This document shows positions 6,246 to 8,730 of a DNA stretch of 8,730 nt, one piece after another (the first letter of the stretch is position 1; each line of letters opens with the position of its first letter). The notes beneath the pieces are model-generated. The model searched no databases. It saw nothing but the letters and a program-made list of their open reading frames with translations, and was not told the origin of the DNA. Source of the stretch: Chthoniobacterales bacterium. Lineage in GTDB: Bacteria > Verrucomicrobiota > Verrucomicrobiia > Chthoniobacterales > UBA10450. The stretch covers positions 1-8,730 of the forward strand of contig JACCXL010000152.1 in NCBI GenBank assembly GCA_013697015.1, given 5' to 3'. The translations under genes were made by a program, and so were the position numbers.

Positions 6246-6350
6246 TCCGTAGATTTCGCAGATTAACGCAGATTACAAAATCATCTACCGGAGACAGGAT
6301 GTCTTAACCAGTCCGACCAAAAATCTGCGTGAATCTGCGCAATCTGCGGA
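6246..6350. repeat. Imperfect inverted repeat of CGCAGATT units
   Basis: The left arm (6246-6274) and right arm (6322-6350) are 29 bases each and match as reverse complements at 26 positions, around a 47-base centre. Each arm is itself built from three short near-direct repeats of the type CGCAGATTA (TAGATTT, CGCAGATTA, ACGCAGATT). It looks like one copy of a dispersed intergenic REP- or MITE-like element. It occupies the gap between the gspF/pilC terminator and the minus-strand stop codon at 6352, only one base beyond the right arm. There is no intact gene from 6154 to 6351; the hairpin and this repeat are all that is seen there. Confidence 0.75.
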
Positions 6351-6351
6351 C

Positions 6352-6480
6352 TCAATTTCGGGTGGCCGCCGCTTCCACGCGCGCGTACATCTCGGCATAA
6401 ATTCTCTCCACGGCCTCCGCCGGATCTTCTAGCATCCTGCTCTCTTTGATCTTGCTGGCAAGCGCGTGCCCATCGTTGGG
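6352..6480 (-). pseudogene. Orphan C-terminal coding fragment of unrecognised origin
   Basis: On the minus strand, in a different frame from the helicase remnant, the sequence reads NDGHALASKIKESRMLEDPA, then EAVERIYAEMYARVEAAATRN and a TGA at 6352-6354. About 42 codons are open, with a helical, charged, protein-like composition (Ala-, Glu- and Arg-rich with Ile, Tyr and Met at regular spacing) typical of a genuine C-terminus. I do not recognise the family. It directly follows the point where the helicase homology stops, so it may be the tail of a different gene joined by a deletion, or less likely the helicase reading frame after a frameshift. Confidence 0.35.
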
Positions 6481-6806
6481 TTGGGTTTGGAAGGATCTCT
6501 CTCGATGTCGTAAGCAAGCGCCCGCAGCGACGAGACATAAATGCAGCGCACGCCGGGGGTTGATCGACCCGATTCAAGTTCGCGAATGAGCGCATCGAAA
6601 ACGCCCAGAAATCCAGCGAGGGTTTTACCGCTACCGGTAGGGGAGGTGAGCAAAATCGATGCGCGATCGAGCACCGCCGGCACGCAGAGCAATTGCGCAT
6701 GGGTGAACGTTCGACGGTGGGCGTGAAACCAGACGCGCAACTTTGGATGCAGCCGTTGACTCAGTTTCGATTGCGTTTCTTCCACCGCCCGCGTCAGAGC
6801 GATCAT
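6429..6806 (-). pseudogene. Lhr-like DEAD/DEAH helicase, N-terminal remnant
   Basis: From the ATG at 6806 this frame encodes about 100 residues that match the N-terminus of large superfamily 2 helicases of the Lhr type: LHPKLRVWFHAH (19-30), a Q-motif-like TFTHAQ (33-38), Walker A TSPTGSGKTLAGF (54-66), GVFDALIREL (68-77), and motif Ia CIYVSSLRALAYDIE (88-102; usually YVSPLRALAYDIE). After that it reads into unrelated residues and stops at 6429-6431, at 125 codons, whereas family members are at least 700 residues. The DEAD/DEAH box, motif III and the second RecA domain are missing, so no helicase can be made. The frame also stays open 36 codons upstream of the ATG without another start codon. 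It lies 91 bases downstream of rarA on the same strand. Confidence 0.8.
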
Positions 6807-6897
6807 GTCGAAATTTCGCGCACTGAAATGGCGCGCGAAGATCGTCCCGATCTGGCCGTACCACCGGAAATAACAAGCTTCACTGGCGGAATCTTCT

Positions 6898-8070
6898 TCA
6901 GCCCTCTGGGTTCACCGGGAAATGCTTGTTTTTGAGTTTCTCCGGCACGCGCTGCGTCTGCTCGGTCTCGATCATTTCGACGGCCGCATTCAGCGCGTCG
7001 TAAGCGTCGCGATTTTTCGGCGCGCGGCACATGTAGGCCGTCGCGTGGACCAAAGAAATCCGGGCCTCTGGCATACCGACAAATTCGACTGCCTGCTGGG
7101 TGGCGATCGCGAGCGGCAGCGCCTCGGCGTCCGCCAGCCCGACGTCCTCGCTCGCGAAGATCACGATGCGCCGCGCGATAAAGCGGGGGTCCTCGCCAGC
7201 ATGCAGCATTTTTGCGAGCCAATAAATCGCTCCTCTTTCATCCGAAGCGCGCATGCTTTTGATGAAGGCACTAATCGTGTCGTAATGCGCGTCGCCGGCG
7301 CGGTCATAGACGATGGCTTTCTGCTGAATGCTTTGTTCCGCCACTTCCAGAGTGAACTGGATGACGCCGCTTCTGTCCGGCGCCGTCGTAAGCACGCCAA
7401 TTTCGAGCGCGTTCAAACATTTACGCGCGTCCCCATCGCTGATCTTCGCCAGGTGGCGTTTCGCCGTCGGATCAATCGCGACGCGATGTTTACCGAGACC
7501 TCGTTCTTCGTCCGCCAGCGCTCGATCAATCAGTTCACATAATTGATCGATGCCGAGCGGCTCCAGCTGAAATACCTGGGAACGGGAAACGAGTGCGCTG
7601 TTTACATAAAAGAAGGGATTGTAAGTCGTCGCCCCGATCAGGCGCAGGTTTCCGCTTTCCACGTCGGGCAAAAGAATGTCCTGCTGCGCCTTGTTGAAGT
7701 GATGAATCTCGTCCACGAATAAAATTGTTTGTTGACCCGAGGTGCGGCGGCGGTTGGTGGCGGAAGCAACGACGCGGCGCATCTCCGCCACGTTGCTTTC
7801 GACGCCGCTCAATCGTTCGAATTTCGCGCGCGTGGTTTCGGCGATAATCTGCGCCAGCGTCGTTTTGCCGGTCCCGGGAGGGCCGGAGAAAATCACGGAA
7901 GGCAATCGATCGGCTTCGATGGCGCGGCGCAGAAGTTTCCCCGGCGCGAGAATGTGTTTCTGGCCGGCGAATTCATCGAACGATCGTGGGCGCATCCGCG
8001 CAGCAAGCGGTGCGGCGGCAGTCGGTGGTTCGACCGCCATTACCTCGCCATCTGCGAACAGATCATCCAC
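6898..8070 (-). CDS. rarA: Replication-associated recombination protein A (RarA/MgsA), short C-terminus
   Basis: This 390-residue AAA+ ATPase of the clamp-loader type acts at stalled or damaged replication forks with SSB. It opens with MDDLFADG and ARMRPRSFDEFAGQKHIL (24-41). Walker A is GPPGTGKTTL (63-72), Walker B ILFVDEIHHFNKAQQD (116-131), sensor 1 LIGATTYNPFFYVNSAL (144-160), the arginine finger SRS (162-164), and sensor 2 SDGDARKCLN (211-220). The C-terminal helical part is recognisable (AFIKSMRASDERGAIYWLAK, ARRIVIFASEDVGLA, HATAYMCRAPKNRDAYDAL). Family members usually continue about 40-55 residues beyond VPxxLKN with a LGHGxGYxYxH segment; here the protein ends KNKHFPVNPEG at 6898. 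The start is GTG at 8070, supported by the common MDDLF opening; ATG at 8040 is the alternative. The dead helicase lies just downstream, so the missing end may have been lost in the same deletion. Confidence 0.92.
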   Translation of the reverse strand: MDDLFADGEVMAVEPPTAAAPLAARMRPRSFDEFAGQKHILAPGKLLRRAIEADRLPSVIFSGPPGTGKTTLAQIIAETTRAKFERLSGVESNVAEMRRVVASATNRRRTSGQQTILFVDEIHHFNKAQQDILLPDVESGNLRLIGATTYNPFFYVNSALVSRSQVFQLEPLGIDQLCELIDRALADEERGLGKHRVAIDPTAKRHLAKISDGDARKCLNALEIGVLTTAPDRSGVIQFTLEVAEQSIQQKAIVYDRAGDAHYDTISAFIKSMRASDERGAIYWLAKMLHAGEDPRFIARRIVIFASEDVGLADAEALPLAIATQQAVEFVGMPEARISLVHATAYMCRAPKNRDAYDALNAAVEMIETEQTQRVPEKLKNKHFPVNPEG

Positions 8071-8150
8071 GCGTGGAGATTAGAGCATCGTGAAAATGCT
8101 CGCACCCGATTTCGGGAGTCTGTTCCTGATTTCGCAACTGCGTGTCGATT

Positions 8151-8244
8151 CTACCGGTCGCTTCGCCGGCCGAAACCGGTAGGGCGAGACTTCGTCGAGC
8201 CTGGCCTCACGCACGCACAAGGCTCGACAGAGTCTTGCCCTACC
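8151..8244. repeat. Palindromic repeat element with two overlapping hairpins
   Basis: Two inverted repeats overlap. The larger has arms at 8178-8201 (starting GGTAGGGCGAGAC) and 8221-8244 (ending GTCTTGCCCTACC), 21 of 24 positions complementary, around a 19-base centre. The smaller pairs CTACCGGT (8151-8158) with ACCGGTAG (8175-8182). They share GGTAG at 8178-8182, so only one can form fully at a time. It lies in the 276-base gap between the divergent rarA and DUF1460 genes. By sequence style it is a dispersed REP/MITE-like unit; a regulatory role is not shown. Confidence 0.7.
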
Positions 8245-8258
8245 AGCAGAGTGGCCTT

Positions 8259-8369
8259 TTACCAATCTTGCGATGCGATTCGGATAAGCTGCACGGCCCG
8301 CTCCGGCACGTTGCGTGCTTTGAGATCGGCTGGATATTCGCCGCGAATGCGCAAATCTCTTATCGCCAC
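8259..8369 (-). other. Short coding-like fragment, possible gene remnant
   Basis: On the minus strand a frame with a possible GTG start at 8369 reads VAIRDLRIRGEYPADLKARN, then VPERAVQLIRIASQDW and TAA (8259-8261). The 36 codons look more like a real protein C-terminus than chance, but an in-frame TGA lies near 8390 and there is no ATG or good ribosome site. The upper part is antisense to the signal peptide of the DUF1460 gene. I do not recognise a family. It may be a decayed gene end or chance. Confidence 0.2.
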
Positions 8370-8730
8370 GTTTCTGCTCCTCTTCGCCGTTCACGCCGCG
8401 ATCGCTCGATCTGAGCTGCCATTCTCGACCGTCTTTAAGGGCCGCCAGCAATTCGATCGTCTCTTAAATCAGGCTCGCGAAAGAAACTGGCAATCGCTTC
8501 CGATTAGCGAACGCACCACCGCGGTCGGGCGCGCAATGCTGGGCACCCGTTACAAATCATATTCGCTCGAGATTGATAACCGAATCGAGGCGCCCTCGGT
8601 CAACCTCACCGGGATGGATTGCTGGACCTTCTTCGAGAACGCACTCGCTTTCGCACGCATGCTGGACGATGCGCCGGAGAGTTGGACGCCCGAACGCATG
8701 CTGCATTACATCGAGGTGGATCGCTACCGC
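8347..8730 (+). CDS. Secreted DUF1460 (N-acetylmuramoyl-L-alanine amidase-like) protein, 3' end outside the window
   Basis: The 128 visible codons begin with a clear signal peptide, MRKSLIATFLLLFAVHAAIA (1-20, likely cleaved after AIA), so the product is exported. The mature part shows the features I associate with DUF1460: FDRLLNQARE (37-46), AVGRAMLGTRYKSYSLE (59-75), then VNLTGMDCWTFFENALAFAR (85-104). Cys92 in the MDCWTFFEN motif corresponds to the proposed NlpC/P60-like catalytic cysteine, so a cell-wall peptide amidase or peptidase role is expected, though activity is not established for the family as far as I know. The protein is cut at the window end, where the catalytic His region would follow. 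The ATG at 8347 is chosen because it gives a complete signal peptide; the ribosome site is weak. The 8071-8346 gap upstream holds the palindromic repeat and no intact gene. Confidence 0.85.
   Translation, partial: MRKSLIATFLLLFAVHAAIARSELPFSTVFKGRQQFDRLLNQARERNWQSLPISERTTAVGRAMLGTRYKSYSLEIDNRIEAPSVNLTGMDCWTFFENALAFARMLDDAPESWTPERMLHYIEVDRYR

Noticed and set aside
6281..6430. Minus-strand reading of the repeat ending in an IAQIHADF-type peptide
   Set aside because: This peptide comes from translating the CGCAGATT repeat and is not a protein end.
6922..7542. Plus-strand open frame of 206 codons inside rarA
   Set aside because: It is antisense to AAA+ motifs that are fully conserved on the minus strand, and its own translation matches nothing recognisable.
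8142..8414. Plus-strand open frame of 90 codons across the palindromic repeat
   Set aside because: Its translation is dictated by the repeat and then overlaps the DUF1460 signal peptide in another frame. It is a repeat artefact.

Overview
The window is about 8.7 kb of high-GC (roughly 58-60% by eye) bacterial chromosome with densely packed genes on both strands. The best guess for the source is a soil-type Verrucomicrobiota (Chthoniobacterales-like). This rests on an inference from three things: a DUF5069 gene, a family I associate mainly with Verrucomicrobia and relatives; a PEP-CTERM-like anchor fragment; and two kinds of dispersed-looking palindromic repeat (CGCAGATT-type and GGTAGGGCGAGAC-type) of the sort common in such genomes. 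No rRNA, tRNA, CRISPR, phage or transposase gene was found.

Layout. 1-1005 (+): the 3' part of thioredoxin, a DUF5069 protein, and a short, frameshifted remnant of an aldo/keto reductase. 1012-1772 (-): a uracil-DNA glycosylase superfamily gene, preceded by and overlapping a tiny ORF that looks like a membrane anchor. 1874-3324 (+): a DnaJ/CbpA-type co-chaperone and ribose-5-phosphate isomerase B. 3333-4834 (-): an MBL-fold protein and a UbiA/MqnP-type prenyltransferase, 11 bases apart and convergent with rpiB. 4930-6153 (+): an orphan type II secretion/type IV pilus inner-membrane platform protein (GspF/PilC), with a good sigma-54 -24/-12 element just upstream and a hairpin terminator downstream. 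6246-6350: an inverted repeat. 6352-6806 (-): a broken Lhr-like helicase N-terminus next to an unrelated-looking C-terminal tail. 6898-8070 (-): rarA, which appears to lack its C-terminal end. 8151-8244: a second palindromic repeat with two overlapping hairpins. 8347-8730 (+): the start of a secreted DUF1460 amidase-like protein, cut by the window edge.

Function. Most genes are housekeeping: redox (thioredoxin), protein folding (DnaJ), pentose phosphate metabolism (RpiB), quinone prenylation (UbiA/MqnP), DNA repair and replication (UDG, RarA) and envelope functions (PilC/GspF, DUF1460). No single pathway unites them and I see no convincing new defence or biosynthetic system. The unusual feature is the amount of decay: a dead aldo/keto reductase, a dead helicase with a foreign tail, a shortened rarA, and several small coding-like fragments, two of them beside palindromic repeats. 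This suggests deletion and repeat activity in the intervals between conserved genes. The most testable new point is the sigma-54 promoter candidate driving the orphan pilC/gspF-like gene.
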